Positions 34,995-43,957 of a stretch of 50,201 nucleotides of DNA are shown piece by piece; position 1 is the first letter of the stretch, and every line of letters starts with the position of its first letter. The position numbers were made by a program, and so were the translations under genes. The stretch covers positions 1 through 50,201 of the forward strand of contig CADAAU010000021.1 of assembly GCA_902786015.1 (NCBI GenBank). Direction: 5' to 3'. Below the pieces are notes generated by a model, which was given only the letters and a program-made list of their open reading frames with translations, was not told the origin of the DNA and searched no databases. Origin of the DNA: an uncultured Coriobacteriaceae bacterium. GTDB taxonomy: Bacteria; Actinomycetota; Coriobacteriia; Coriobacteriales; Atopobiaceae.

Positions 34995-35045
34995 GGCACT
35001 AAACTGAAAGCGGAGCAGATTGAATCTGGCCAAAGGTTGGCCGCG

Positions 35046-35202
35046 AGTGTACCCAAATTGCAGCGGATACTACAAAACCCCAGTTAAGCATTCTGTAAAT
35101 TACAATTTAGGTACAGTGTCTATTTTATCTAGTGTACCCAAATTGCCTTTTACAGAATGCTTATCTGGTCAAATGCGGAAGTGACTGCAATTTGGGTACA
35201 GT
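35046..35202. repeat. MITE-like nested inverted repeat (about 157 bp)
   Basis: The ends are a 16/17-bp inverted repeat: AGTGTACCCAAATTGCA (35046-35062) and TGCAATTTGGGTACAGT (35186-35202). The motif TGTACCCAAATTG recurs inside in alternating orientation at 35104-35115 (inverted, one change) and 35134-35146. The inner pair is also flanked by TTACAGAATGC complements (35088-35099 and 35149-35160). It has no coding potential and is AT-rich compared with the surroundings. No clear target duplication. The remaining sequence to 35531 shows no gene; a small open frame at 35320 is not convincing. Confidence 0.6.
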
Positions 35203-35531
35203 CGATGTTACAATTATTCAGTAAATTTTAAGCTACGATAGCATATCCGTCGTGTCTCTCATCGAAACCCTCGTCACAACGCGAATTAACGAACCCTGCG
35301 GTGCTTTCTCTCGCTTTCTATGATTCTTTCGGTTTGCGTTTCACAAATCGCCATGGCGCAGGCATCTGACGTGATGGTGGAGAACCATACGCAGTCGGGC
35401 GGCTACCAGGCAGTGAGCGACTTCCGCATAGACAACGTGTTCGTCCCACAGGAAGGTGACCGCGAAAGCTGCCGAGTAATGCGCGTGCTACAATGCAGCC
35501 TTACTTTGGACTCGTTTGAGGAGGGCTGCAC

Positions 35532-36218
35532 ATGGAACTTTTTCCCATAACCGTGCTTGTCGGTCATGCGGGCGTGGGCAAAACCAACGTGGCTTTGGGA
35601 TTCGCCTTGGCCGACGCCAAAGCTGGTCGTGACGTGACGCTTGCCGACCTCGACGTGGTGAACCCGTATTTTCGTTCGAGCGATTATGAAGAGTTGCTCG
35701 ATGAAGCGGGTGTGCGACTCATTGCGCCGGTGTTGGCGGGCACCACGCTCGACACGCCGAGCATTTCGGGAAGGCTCGACGCCGCGATGGGGGAGGTCGT
35801 GTCCGATCCAAACAAACGCCTGATTCTGGATGTGGGCGGTGATGACGATGGCGCCACTACCATCGGGCGTTGGTCGGGCATGCTGCGTGATGCCCAAGCG
35901 AAGGGCTTGGCGCGCATGCTGTATGTCGTGTCGGCCTTTAGGGCGCTAACCCAGACGCCCGAGGATGCTGCTGCCATGTTACCGAGCATCGAGGAGCATG
36001 CGCACCTCAAGGCGGACGCCATTCTCAACACGTCGAATCTGGGTGATGAGACTACAACTGAGCACGTAGAGCACGGGCGCGAGTTTGCGCGCAAAGTCTC
36101 CGACCTTTGTGGCCTTCCGCTAGAGGCGACCGTCGTTCCCGCGGTCGTGGGCACTTTGCCCAAGCCCGTAGAATCCATCGTCACGATGCCTCGTTACGTT
36201 CGTCTTCCCTGGGACTAG
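35532..36218 (+). CDS. MinD/ParA-like P-loop ATP-binding protein
   Basis: A 228-residue cytoplasmic P-loop NTPase. Walker A is GHAGVGKTN at the N-terminus, and the switch-like DLDVVNPYFRS and LILDVGGDDDGA follow, a layout like the MinD/Mrp/NifH-type NTPases. No Cys pair for iron-sulphur binding and no membrane-targeting helix are visible. Similar proteins occur in anaerobes near ferredoxin-dependent oxidoreductases, as here: the next genes encode a 2-oxoacid:ferredoxin oxidoreductase, so a chaperone-like or assembly role is conceivable, but the 196-bp gap with a dispersed repeat argues against tight co-transcription. Confidence 0.7.
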   Translation: MELFPITVLVGHAGVGKTNVALGFALADAKAGRDVTLADLDVVNPYFRSSDYEELLDEAGVRLIAPVLAGTTLDTPSISGRLDAAMGEVVSDPNKRLILDVGGDDDGATTIGRWSGMLRDAQAKGLARMLYVVSAFRALTQTPEDAAAMLPSIEEHAHLKADAILNTSNLGDETTTEHVEHGREFARKVSDLCGLPLEATVVPAVVGTLPKPVESIVTMPRYVRLPWD

Positions 36219-36237
36219 CGCACGGCACGTCGCCAGT

Positions 36238-36276
36238 GGAACGGAGTTCCCGGGGAGTTTTGTTCCGCGCGTCGGG
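36238..36276. repeat. Half or degenerate copy of the dispersed GGAAC repeat
   Basis: GGAACGGAGTTCCCGGGGAG and TTTTGTTCCGCG closely match the left arm of the copy at 50139. The expected right arm is not recognisable; only a weak complement (GACGTGTGCGAAC at about 36290-36302) follows. It lies between the P-loop gene and the ferredoxin gene. Confidence 0.75.
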
Positions 36277-36414
36277 GCAGGCAGCCGGCTGACGTGTGCG
36301 AACAGACCATTCCAGTCACATCAAGTCACGCCGCTTTTGTAAACATTCCTTTGCGTACAAAAACAAGCCGTATAATGGCTGTTTGCCAACAACCTTAGGA
36401 GAGAGGAAGGGAGT

Positions 36415-36618
36415 ATGGCTCGTATCATTGTTGACGACGTGCACTGCAAGGGATGCGGTCTGTGCGTCGCCGCTTGCCCCAAGGGTGTACTTGCGCTCGA
36501 TCAGGACCGCATAACGCCCAAGGGTTATCATCCCGCAAAACTGGTCAAGGATGGGTGCATTGGCTGCTCTTCGTGCTTCACAACCTGTCCCGACGTCGCG
36601 ATTACGGTGGTGAGGTAG
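36415..36618 (+). CDS. 2[4Fe-4S] ferredoxin subunit of a 2-oxoacid:ferredoxin oxidoreductase
   Basis: A 67-residue ferredoxin-like protein with two complete cluster motifs, CKGCGLCVAACP and CIGCSSCFTTCP, each CxxCxxCxxxCP. It is the delta-type electron-transfer subunit (VorD/KorD-like) of the complex encoded by the next three genes. It starts after GGAGAGAGGAAGGG. The next gene begins directly at the base after its stop, so translation is probably coupled. Confidence 0.92.
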   Translation: MARIIVDDVHCKGCGLCVAACPKGVLALDQDRITPKGYHPAKLVKDGCIGCSSCFTTCPDVAITVVR

Positions 36619-37791
36619 ATGGCAGACAAAACCCAAGCGCAGGAGCGCGTGCTGATGAAGGGTAACGAGGTGCTGGCCGAGGCGGCCATGCGCGCTGGTT
36701 GCCGCTTCTTCTTTGGCTATCCCATTACACCGCAGACCGAGCTTGCCGCCTACATGGCAAAGAAGCTCCCGCTCATTGGCGGAACCTTCCTGCAGGCCGA
36801 GTCCGAGATCGCGGCCATCAACATGGTGTATGGCGCTGCAGCCGCAGGCGCGCGCGTCATGACGAGCTCTAGCTCGCCCGGTGTGTCGCTCAAGGGCGAG
36901 GGCGTGAGCTACATGGCCGGTGCCGACTGCCCCGGCGTCATTGTGAACGTCGAGCGTGGAGGCCCTGGCCTTGGAGGCATCCAGCCTTCACAGTCCGACT
37001 ACTTCCAGGCCACGCGTGCGCTTGGCCATGGTGACTTCTACATGCCGGTATTCGCGCCCTCTACCGTGCAGGAGATGGCAGACCTTATCTACGACGCCTT
37101 CGACCTAGCGGATGAGTATCGCACGCCCACGATGATTCTTGCCGACGGCATGATCGGCCAGATGATGGAGCCCGTGCTGTTGCCGCCCGAGCGCGACCCC
37201 AAGTCGCTGCCCGCCAAGCCGTGGGCCACGTCGGGCCACGCCGGCAAGCGCGAGCACAACGTTATCAACTCGCTGTATCTGTCACCCGAGAAGCTCGAGG
37301 AGACCAACTTCGAGCGATTTGAGCGCTATGCCCAGATTCAAGAGAAGCATCAGCGTCAGGAGCTCATGGATTGCGACGATGCAAACATCGTGGTCGTGGC
37401 ATTTGGCGCCGCGAGTCGCGTGGCCCGTACCGCCGTGCGCGAGGCGCGTGCCCAGGGCATCAAGTGCGGCCTGCTGCGTCCCATCACGTTGTGGCCGTTC
37501 CCCACAAAGGCGGTCGATCAGGTCATTGAGGGTGGCGCGACCAAGTTCCTCTCGGTCGAGCTCAACATGGGTCAGATGGTGCAGGACGTGAAGCTTGCCG
37601 TGAATGGCCGCGCGAGCGTGGACTTCTACGGTCGTACCGGCGGTGTGCTGCCCACGCCCGAGGAGGTTCTCGAGGCCATCCAGACCGTCGCTGCCGGTGA
37701 GCCGGTAAAACAGTCGGCGCAACCTGGTGCCGTGGGTTCGCTGCTCCCGCATCCCCAGCATCGCAAGAGCACGTACGAAAGGGGTGAGTAG
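36619..37791 (+). CDS. vorB: 2-oxoacid:ferredoxin oxidoreductase alpha subunit (VorB-like)
   Basis: A 390-residue alpha subunit of a CoA-dependent 2-oxoacid:ferredoxin oxidoreductase, the anaerobic enzyme that oxidatively decarboxylates 2-oxoacids to acyl-CoA and reduces ferredoxin. The opening LMKGNEVLAEAAMRAGCRFFFGYPITPQTE and the stretch TSSSSPGVSLKGEG are typical of the pyrimidine-binding fold of this subunit. It most resembles the branched-chain (VorB) type, but 2-oxoglutarate (KorA) cannot be excluded by reading alone. It abuts the ferredoxin gene and is followed at 1 bp by the beta subunit gene. Confidence 0.88.
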   Translation: MADKTQAQERVLMKGNEVLAEAAMRAGCRFFFGYPITPQTELAAYMAKKLPLIGGTFLQAESEIAAINMVYGAAAAGARVMTSSSSPGVSLKGEGVSYMAGADCPGVIVNVERGGPGLGGIQPSQSDYFQATRALGHGDFYMPVFAPSTVQEMADLIYDAFDLADEYRTPTMILADGMIGQMMEPVLLPPERDPKSLPAKPWATSGHAGKREHNVINSLYLSPEKLEETNFERFERYAQIQEKHQRQELMDCDDANIVVVAFGAASRVARTAVREARAQGIKCGLLRPITLWPFPTKAVDQVIEGGATKFLSVELNMGQMVQDVKLAVNGRASVDFYGRTGGVLPTPEEVLEAIQTVAAGEPVKQSAQPGAVGSLLPHPQHRKSTYERGE

Positions 37792-37792
37792 C

Positions 37793-38689
37793 ATGGCAAA
37801 GCCCAACAAAGCTCCCGTCACGCTCCCCGATTACCAGCAGGAGCGCATCGGCTCGCAGATTGCCGAGGGAGAAACGATCGTATCGGCTCGTCCCCACGCG
37901 CTTACCGACGCAATCTTTAACTACTGCCCCGGCTGCACGCATGGCATCGTCAACCGCCTGGTTGCCGAGTGCATCGACGAGCTGGGCATCGAGGGCAAGA
38001 CCGTGGGCATCGCGCCCGTGGGTTGCTCTGTCATGATGTACGACTTCATGAACTGCGACATGATCGAGGCCGCGCATGGTCGTGCGCCTGCGGTGGCCAC
38101 TGGCGTCAAGCGCGTGCATCCCGAAAACGTGGTGTTCGCCTACCAGGGCGATGGCGACCTCGCTTCCATCGGCACGGCCGAGACGGTACATGCCGCCACC
38201 CGTGGTGAGAAGATCACGGTCATCTTTATAAACAATGCCATCTATGGCATGACCGGTGGCCAGATGGCGCCTACGTCATTGCCCAACCAGGTGACGCAGA
38301 CCAGCCCGTATGGTCGCGATGTGTCCAAGGTCGGCTATCCCGTGCGCATCGCCGAGATGGTCTCGACGCTCGACGGCGTGGCGTACGTGGAGCGCGTTAC
38401 GTGTGACAGTCGCGCACACATCATGCAGGCAAAGAAGGCCATAAAGAAGGCCTTCCAAAACCAGATCGACGGTGTGGGATACTCGCTTGTCGAGGTCGTA
38501 TCTACCTGTCCCACCAACTGGGGCATGTCGCCACTCGACGCCTTTCAGTGGCTGCGCGACAACATGCTTCCGTACTATCCGCTGGGTGTGTACAAGGACG
38601 TCGTGGCCGACGGCTTTGCCAACGCTGCCGAGGCTGCGCTCGACCGCGCAAAGGACTGTCCCATCGCGCAACAGGGTAAGGAGGCCTAG
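37793..38689 (+). CDS. vorA: 2-oxoacid:ferredoxin oxidoreductase beta subunit, TPP-binding (VorA-like)
   Basis: A 298-residue catalytic subunit. It binds thiamine diphosphate and Mg2+: the GDGDLASIGTAETVHA segment and the following NNAIYGMTGGQMAPTS form the GDG...N cofactor motif. YCPGCTHGIV near the N-terminus has the conserved CxxC of this family. I start it at 37793, just after GGGGTGAG at the end of the preceding gene; the longer upstream frame lacks a site. The third subunit follows after 2 bp. Confidence 0.9.
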   Translation: MAKPNKAPVTLPDYQQERIGSQIAEGETIVSARPHALTDAIFNYCPGCTHGIVNRLVAECIDELGIEGKTVGIAPVGCSVMMYDFMNCDMIEAAHGRAPAVATGVKRVHPENVVFAYQGDGDLASIGTAETVHAATRGEKITVIFINNAIYGMTGGQMAPTSLPNQVTQTSPYGRDVSKVGYPVRIAEMVSTLDGVAYVERVTCDSRAHIMQAKKAIKKAFQNQIDGVGYSLVEVVSTCPTNWGMSPLDAFQWLRDNMLPYYPLGVYKDVVADGFANAAEAALDRAKDCPIAQQGKEA

Positions 38690-38691
38690 CA

Positions 38692-39252
38692 ATGGCAGAA
38701 GAGTATAACCACGAGCTGCTTTGCGTGCTTTCGGGCTTTGGCGGACAGGGCCTGCTGTTTGCGGGCAAGGTCATGGCCAACTGCGGCCTTATTGACGGCC
38801 GCCAGGTGTCTTGGATGCCCAGCTACGGTCCCGAGATGCGTGGTGGCACGGCAAACTGCAGTGTCTCTCTTTCTGACGATGCCATCGGAACGCCTTTCAT
38901 CACCAAGCCCACGGCGCTCATTGCCATGAACCAGCCCTCTGTCGAGAAGTTTGCCGCTGCCGTGCAGCCCGGCGGCACCATCGTCGTAGACACGACACTG
39001 GCCATGAACGGCACCGACGACGTGGAGCTTGCCGACGACGTGACGGTCATCGCCCTCAAGGCTACCGAGATCGCCGAGGAGGCCGGGCTCAAGGGTCTTG
39101 CCAACATCATCTGCTTGGGCAAACTCTGGGCACAGACGCACTTCTGCACGCGTGAGGTGGCCGAGGCCGCCATCGCCAAGTGCGTCCCGCCTAAGCGCCA
39201 ACACCTGCTGGAGCCCAACCTGCGTGCCTTTGCCCTCGGAGCGGACGAGTAG
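38692..39252 (+). CDS. vorC: 2-oxoacid:ferredoxin oxidoreductase gamma subunit
   Basis: A 186-residue gamma subunit (PF01558 type). The N-terminal SGFGGQGLLFAGKVMA and the following SYGPEMRGGTANCSVSLSD are the family's two signature stretches, thought to contact CoA and the other subunits. It begins after AAGGAGG at the end of the beta gene and ends the ferredoxin-alpha-beta-gamma operon, with an intrinsic terminator 37 bp downstream. Confidence 0.92.
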   Translation: MAEEYNHELLCVLSGFGGQGLLFAGKVMANCGLIDGRQVSWMPSYGPEMRGGTANCSVSLSDDAIGTPFITKPTALIAMNQPSVEKFAAAVQPGGTIVVDTTLAMNGTDDVELADDVTVIALKATEIAEEAGLKGLANIICLGKLWAQTHFCTREVAEAAIAKCVPPKRQHLLEPNLRAFALGADE

Positions 39253-39288
39253 GCGAGGGCGCTCTTCATAGCGCGCCTAAGCAACGGC

Positions 39289-39328
39289 CAGCCCCCTCTT
39301 CCTTCGCAGGGAGAGGGGGCTGATTTTA
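39289..39328 (+). terminator. Terminator of the oxidoreductase operon
   Basis: CAGCCCCCTCT pairs with AGAGGGGGCTG around a 12-base loop, followed by ATTTTA. Confidence 0.8.
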
Positions 39329-39474
39329 GGTGTGCGGGGCGTGGCAGGGCATGGATAGACGGGTACAGAACCGCTAATCCTGTTCGAGCTCACCCCCCCC
39401 CTCATTCTCAGAAGCCTATGGTCATGCATCGAATAAAATAGCAATAAACCATCCTTCTTTGATTGGGGCAGGGT

Positions 39475-42400
39475 ATGGGGACCGACCGTAAGGCAACTGG
39501 TCTTGAGCGGCACTTCACTCCGCTCGCCGTTTGGGCTTTCTCGATAGGAACCAGCATCGGCTGGGGTTCCTTCATCGTCACCTGCAACACATATTTGTTG
39601 AAGTCGGGTATCCTGGGGACGGTCTTCGGCCTGCTCGTGGGCATGGCGGTTATTCTCGTAATTACATGGAACCTGCAGGCCATGATTCGAAAGTCTCCCG
39701 ATGCTGGCGGAATATACACGTTCGAAAAGCGGACAGGCGGCAGGGACCTCGGGTTTCTGGCGTTTTGGTTCGTCTTGCTTACATATATGGCAATACTCTG
39801 GGCAAACATGACCTCGTTGCCGCTCTTTGCCCGCCTCTTTTTGGGCAACACCTTCCAGTTCGGCTTTCACTACCAAATCTTTGGTTACGAGGTATGGTTT
39901 GGGGAGGTGCTGCTCTCCATCTGCTCGGCCGCGCTTATCGGTCTTCTGTGCTCCAAGAGCGCACGCATGCCCAACAAAATCATGATCGTTGCAGCCCTGA
40001 CCTTTGCGATAAGCTTCATCGCGTGCACCGCCATCGTGCTGATTCGTCACGACAGCGCCTTCAGCTATGCTCCACTGTACACAGAGGGGTCGAGCGCGTT
40101 CGCTCAGATTATTCGCATAGCAGCGATCTCGCCGTGGGCCTTCATCGGATTCGAGAACGTCTCACACTTCTCCGAGGAATATGCGTTTCCTGTTAAAAAG
40201 ATCCGCAGCATTCTGATTTGTTCCGTGATTGCCACCACGCTGTTTTATCTGCTTGTCTCGGCTCTCTCCATCGCTGCATACCCGCCAGAGTACGAGAGTT
40301 GGCTTGCCTATATACAGGATATGGGCAACCTCGAGGGCATCAAAGCGGTGCCGGCATTTTACGTTGCGCAACACTACCTAGGTGACGCTGGTATCGTGAT
40401 ACTGATGCTGGCGCTCTTTGGCGTGATTCTTACCAGCCTCATAGGCAACATGCTCGCGTTGAGTCGCCTGCTGTATGCGGCGGGAAGGGATGGCGAGGCC
40501 CCGAGTACTCTCTCACAGCTGAACAGCCGTGGGATTCCCGTAAATGCTATCCTTGCGATTGTTGCCATCTCGGCGATTGTACCGTTCCTGGGAAGAACGG
40601 CAATCGGATGGATCGTCGACGTAACGACGCTGTGTGCGACCATCGTTTATGGACTCATCTCGCACGCCGTCTATGTCAGCTCGAAGCGCGATGGCGATCG
40701 CGTGGGAGCGCGCATCGGTATCGTCGGAGTCGTGCTCATGGTTTGCTTTGTGCTGCTCCTGCTCGTTCCCGGCCTGCTGCCGTTCGATACGATGGCGACC
40801 GAGTCCTACTTCCTGTTCATCGTCTGGTCGCTACTTGGTCTTGCATACTTCAGGCGACTGCGGCGCGAGCGGAATCGAGAGTATGGGAAGAGCGCCGTGG
40901 TTTGGGTCTCGCTCCTCGTGCTAGTGCTGTTTGCCTCCGAGATGTGGGTCTCTCAGGCAACCGAGCGTGCGGCGAACCAGGCGGTGGCGCGCATCTTCCA
41001 ATACCACCAAGAGCACCCGGACGATAATTCGCTGGCGGGGGCGCAGGAGGAACGCGAGCTTTACCTGCAGGAGCAAGCAGAGCAGATCAGCCACACCAAC
41101 ACCATGTACTCGGCCGTGTCGTTGGGCATGTTCTTGCTCTCGCTTGGTATCATGGTGGATAGCCTTCGCGAGAATCGCGAACTCGGCCAGCAGCTCACCG
41201 CCGCAGAGCGCGAGGCGCAGGCGGCTAGGGAGATTGCGGAGCTCACGGAGTCCATCAACTCGCTGTTCGACAACATGCCGCTCATGAGCCATTCAAAGGA
41301 TCCCGAGTCCGGAGAATACGTTGCTTGTAACCAAGCTTTCGCGGAGTTCGCGTGCAAGGAGACACCTGAGGAGGTCGTAGGTCATACGGACTACGAAATC
41401 TTTGGGCCGGACGCTGCAAAGCACTTTAGGGAGAACGACCGTAAGGCGCTCGCGATGGATTCGTCGTTCGTTTATTTTGAGGAGGTCACCGACGCTGCGG
41501 GTAGGCCACGTCAGCTCCAGACGACCAAGCTGAAGTTCTATGATGCGAACGGCCGGCTTTGCACCCTTGGCATGTCCGTGGACATCACCGAGATGGAGCA
41601 GGCTAGGCGAGAGAGCGAGCGGTATTTGGCCGCGTACGAAGAAGCCCTCGCGAACAGCACCATCTACGAGAGTATCGTAAACTCGCTCGCCGAGGACTAC
41701 TTCAATCTCTTCTACATCGACTTAAAGACTGACGACTACGTGGAATACGGATCCAGGACGGAAACTGGAGACCGGCTCATGGAAAGCAGGGGGTCCGACT
41801 TCTTTGCGGCAAGCCGCGAGAATGCCCGCACGTTCATCCTTGCCGAGGACCAAGACGAGTTCATCGACGCGATGGACAAAGAAAAAATGTTGCGCGAGAT
41901 TCGTGCCCACGACGCTTTTATCATGCAGTACCGCCTTTTGATTGGCGGTGAGCCGACGTACGTCAGCCTAAAGGCAACCATGATTGATGGAAACGAACGT
42001 TACATGATCATCGGAATCAGTAACGTCGATGCGCAGGTCAAAGAACGCGCTGCAGCACAGAGGGCCCTTGAGGAGAGCAAGACCTTTGCGCGTCTCAATG
42101 CCCTGAACGACAACATGTTCGTACTCTATTTCGTGGATCCCCAGACCGATCATTATGCGGAATACAGCGCGACGAGCGAGTTTGAGGGGCTGGGCATATC
42201 TAAGCGGGGAGACGATTTCTTTGCCGACACGCACGAGAACAGTTATCGCGTGGTGCACCCGGAGGATCAGGAGTTGTTCCTCTCGCGCATAACAAAGGAG
42301 AACGTCATGGACGCCATTGAGCAGGACGGCGTGTTCATGCTGGACTACCGCCTGGTCGGAGGTGCCCTCCCCACTTACGTAAGATTCAAGGCGGCGCAGA

Positions 42401-42969
42401 TCATCGAGAACGGAAGGCCGATGCTCATAGTTGGCGTGCTCGACGAGGACGCTCAGGTCAGGCGCGAGCAGGAGTTCGCGCGGAATCTCTCGGTGGCGCA
42501 GCGGCGGGCGACGCGGGACAGCCTTACTGGCGTCAGAAACAAACATGCATACGCAGATGCGGAACGGGATCTTGACGACCTGATTGAGGCGACAGGGGAC
42601 CCCGCATTCGCAATCGTGGTCTGTGACGTCAACGACCTCAAGAGGGTCAACGACACGCAGGGGCACAAGGCTGGCGACCAGTATATCCGAGACGCCTGCG
42701 CCGTGATTTGCGACGCCTTCAAGCGAAGCCCGGTGTTTAGGATCGGCGGGGACGAATTCGCGGCAATCTGTCGCGGACATGACTATGATCACCTCGAAGA
42801 GATCCTGGCGATGATTGAGGAGCACAACGTACGCGGCAAAGACAGCGGCGGAATTCAGATTGCCTACGGCGCGGCTCGATTCGATGCCGACGAGTCGGCA
42901 GAGGTCGTCTTTGATCGAGCGGACCGTCGCATGTACGAACGCAAAGCGCAGATGAAAGCTGCAGTTTGA
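39475..42969 (+). CDS. Amino-acid-permease-like (APC) sensor fused to PAS domains and a GGDEF cyclase
   Basis: A 1164-residue membrane protein. Residues 1 to about 435 form a 12-helix APC-superfamily permease, with the typical SIGTSIGWGSFIV in helix 1 and PDAGGIYTF after helix 2. Two more helices (about 455-475 and 540-560) flank a 60-residue charged extracytoplasmic segment. A PAS domain (about 590-700) and two further PAS-like modules (about 735-860 and 870-1000) follow. The C-terminal domain (about 1010-1160) is a diguanylate cyclase with RIGGDEF intact (GGDEF 1091-1095). The upstream RxxD inhibition site is absent. A transporter-like domain probably senses an amino acid and controls c-di-GMP synthesis. 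The start is ATG 39475; a TTG four codons earlier is less likely. Confidence 0.88.
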   Translation: MGTDRKATGLERHFTPLAVWAFSIGTSIGWGSFIVTCNTYLLKSGILGTVFGLLVGMAVILVITWNLQAMIRKSPDAGGIYTFEKRTGGRDLGFLAFWFVLLTYMAILWANMTSLPLFARLFLGNTFQFGFHYQIFGYEVWFGEVLLSICSAALIGLLCSKSARMPNKIMIVAALTFAISFIACTAIVLIRHDSAFSYAPLYTEGSSAFAQIIRIAAISPWAFIGFENVSHFSEEYAFPVKKIRSILICSVIATTLFYLLVSALSIAAYPPEYESWLAYIQDMGNLEGIKAVPAFYVAQHYLGDAGIVILMLALFGVILTSLIGNMLALSRLLYAAGRDGEAPSTLSQLNSRGIPVNAILAIVAISAIVPFLGRTAIGWIVDVTTLCATIVYGLISHAVYVSSKRDGDRVGARIGIVGVVLMVCFVLLLLVPGLLPFDTMATESYFLFIVWSLLGLAYFRRLRRERNREYGKSAVVWVSLLVLVLFASEMWVSQATERAANQAVARIFQYHQEHPDDNSLAGAQEERELYLQEQAEQISHTNTMYSAVSLGMFLLSLGIMVDSLRENRELGQQLTAAEREAQAAREIAELTESINSLFDNMPLMSHSKDPESGEYVACNQAFAEFACKETPEEVVGHTDYEIFGPDAAKHFRENDRKALAMDSSFVYFEEVTDAAGRPRQLQTTKLKFYDANGRLCTLGMSVDITEMEQARRESERYLAAYEEALANSTIYESIVNSLAEDYFNLFYIDLKTDDYVEYGSRTETGDRLMESRGSDFFAASRENARTFILAEDQDEFIDAMDKEKMLREIRAHDAFIMQYRLLIGGEPTYVSLKATMIDGNERYMIIGISNVDAQVKERAAAQRALEESKTFARLNALNDNMFVLYFVDPQTDHYAEYSATSEFEGLGISKRGDDFFADTHENSYRVVHPEDQELFLSRITKENVMDAIEQDGVFMLDYRLVGGALPTYVRFKAAQIIENGRPMLIVGVLDEDAQVRREQEFARNLSVAQRRATRDSLTGVRNKHAYADAERDLDDLIEATGDPAFAIVVCDVNDLKRVNDTQGHKAGDQYIRDACAVICDAFKRSPVFRIGGDEFAAICRGHDYDHLEEILAMIEEHNVRGKDSGGIQIAYGAARFDADESAEVVFDRADRRMYERKAQMKAAV

Positions 42970-43062
42970 CGTATTTCCGGCCACGCAGCGACCTGTAATG
43001 GCAGAGCGTCCAAATCGACCCCCTGATTTCTGCACGTTTTTGGCGCTTGTGATTTAGGTACC

Positions 43063-43099
43063 ACGAGATATGATAGATAAGGCATTTTATCTCGTTCTT
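43063..43099 (+). terminator. Weak hairpin after the GGDEF fusion gene
   Basis: ACGAGATA (43063-43070) pairs with TATCTCGT (43088-43095), followed by TCTTT. The stem is only 8 bp with a 17-base loop, so it is a tentative terminator. Confidence 0.4.
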
Positions 43100-43167
43100 T
43101 ATGTTGGCGAGGGTAACGCCGCCACATCGCTTGGGGGTTCCTCTCCCCAGTTCCCAAGAAGAAGACT

Positions 43168-43325
43168 TTGTGGAGACGCCCGGGTCGGTGTACACTAGCA
43201 AAGCTGCTGAATTTGGGGAGTGCTGTCTCCTGATGCGGCGGCAACGTAGGATGTGGTCCGCTGGAGAGAGGTGCAGGGTGCACCTAGAGTTGCCGTTCCA
43301 TGACCACCGAGGGTAAGGAAAGAGT
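43168..43325 (+). promoter_or_regulatory. Promoter and structured leader of the ribosomal-protein operon
   Basis: TTGTGG (43168-43173) and TACACT (43191-43196) are 17 bp apart, giving a leader of about 120 nt before rplC. In the leader CGGCAAC (43239-43245) pairs with GTTGCCG (43289-43295) and encloses a GGTGCA-GGG-TGCACC hairpin (43270-43284). This could be an r-protein autoregulatory leader, as L4 binds in the S10 leader of other bacteria. rpsJ, usually the first gene here, is not present between 42970 and 43325. Confidence 0.45.
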
Positions 43326-43946
43326 ATGGTCAGCACGATTCTTGGCCGCAAGATCGGGATGACGCAGGTATGGGACGAAGACGACAATGTCGTTCCCGTT
43401 ACTGTCATTCTGGCAGGCCCCTGCACGGTGTCGCAGGTAAAGACCAAAGAGACTGACGGCTACGATGCCGTACAGATCGGCTTTGGCGACATCAAGGCAA
43501 AGAAGGTCAACAAGCCCATGGCAGGCCACTTTGCCAAGGCCGGCGTCGAGCCGATGCGCTATCTCCGTGAGGTGCGCGTGGAGGACGCCAGCGAGTACAA
43601 GCCGGGCGACCAGGTTACGGTTGCCGACTTCGCCGACGTCAAGGCAGTTGACGTCATCGGTACGTCCAAGGGCAAGGGCTTCCAAGGCACCATCAAGCGC
43701 TGGAACTTCAGCCGCGGTCCCATGACCCACGGTTCGCGCAACCAGCGCAAGCCGGGCTCCATCGGCCAGTGCGCCTATCCCGCACGCGTTCGTAAGGGCC
43801 TCCACATGGCCGGCCACATGGGCGACGAGCGCGTCACGGTCAAGAACCTCAAGCTCGTGCGTGTGGATGCCGACCAGAACCTCCTGCTCGTCAAGGGCGC
43901 GGTACCTGGTGCCAAGAACGCACTCGTCCAGGTCCGTATGGCCTAA
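43326..43946 (+). CDS. rplC: 50S ribosomal protein L3
   Basis: A 206-residue L3. The start [23 protein letters not shown] and the central [31 protein letters not shown] stretch are diagnostic; the latter reaches the peptidyl transferase centre. It is the first gene of the cluster in this window, without rpsJ before it. AAGGAAAG precedes the ATG. rplD follows after 11 bp. Confidence 0.97.
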   Translation: MVSTILGRKIGMTQVWDEDDNVVPVTVILAGPCTVSQVKTKETDGYDAVQIGFGDIKAKKVNKPMAGHFAKAGVEPMRYLREVRVEDASEYKPGDQVTVADFADVKAVDVIGTSKGKGFQGTIKRWNFSRGPMTHGSRNQRKPGSIGQCAYPARVRKGLHMAGHMGDERVTVKNLKLVRVDADQNLLLVKGAVPGAKNALVQVRMA

Positions 43947-43957
43947 GGGAGGAAAGC

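Noticed and set aside
35320..35550. 76-codon open frame before the P-loop gene
   Set aside because: No ribosome binding site or known motif, and its 3' end runs into the P-loop gene start in another frame.
42970..43325. Possible rpsJ (S10) upstream of rplC
   Set aside because: No frame gives an S10-like sequence; the only open frame (43101-43316) has unrelated composition.
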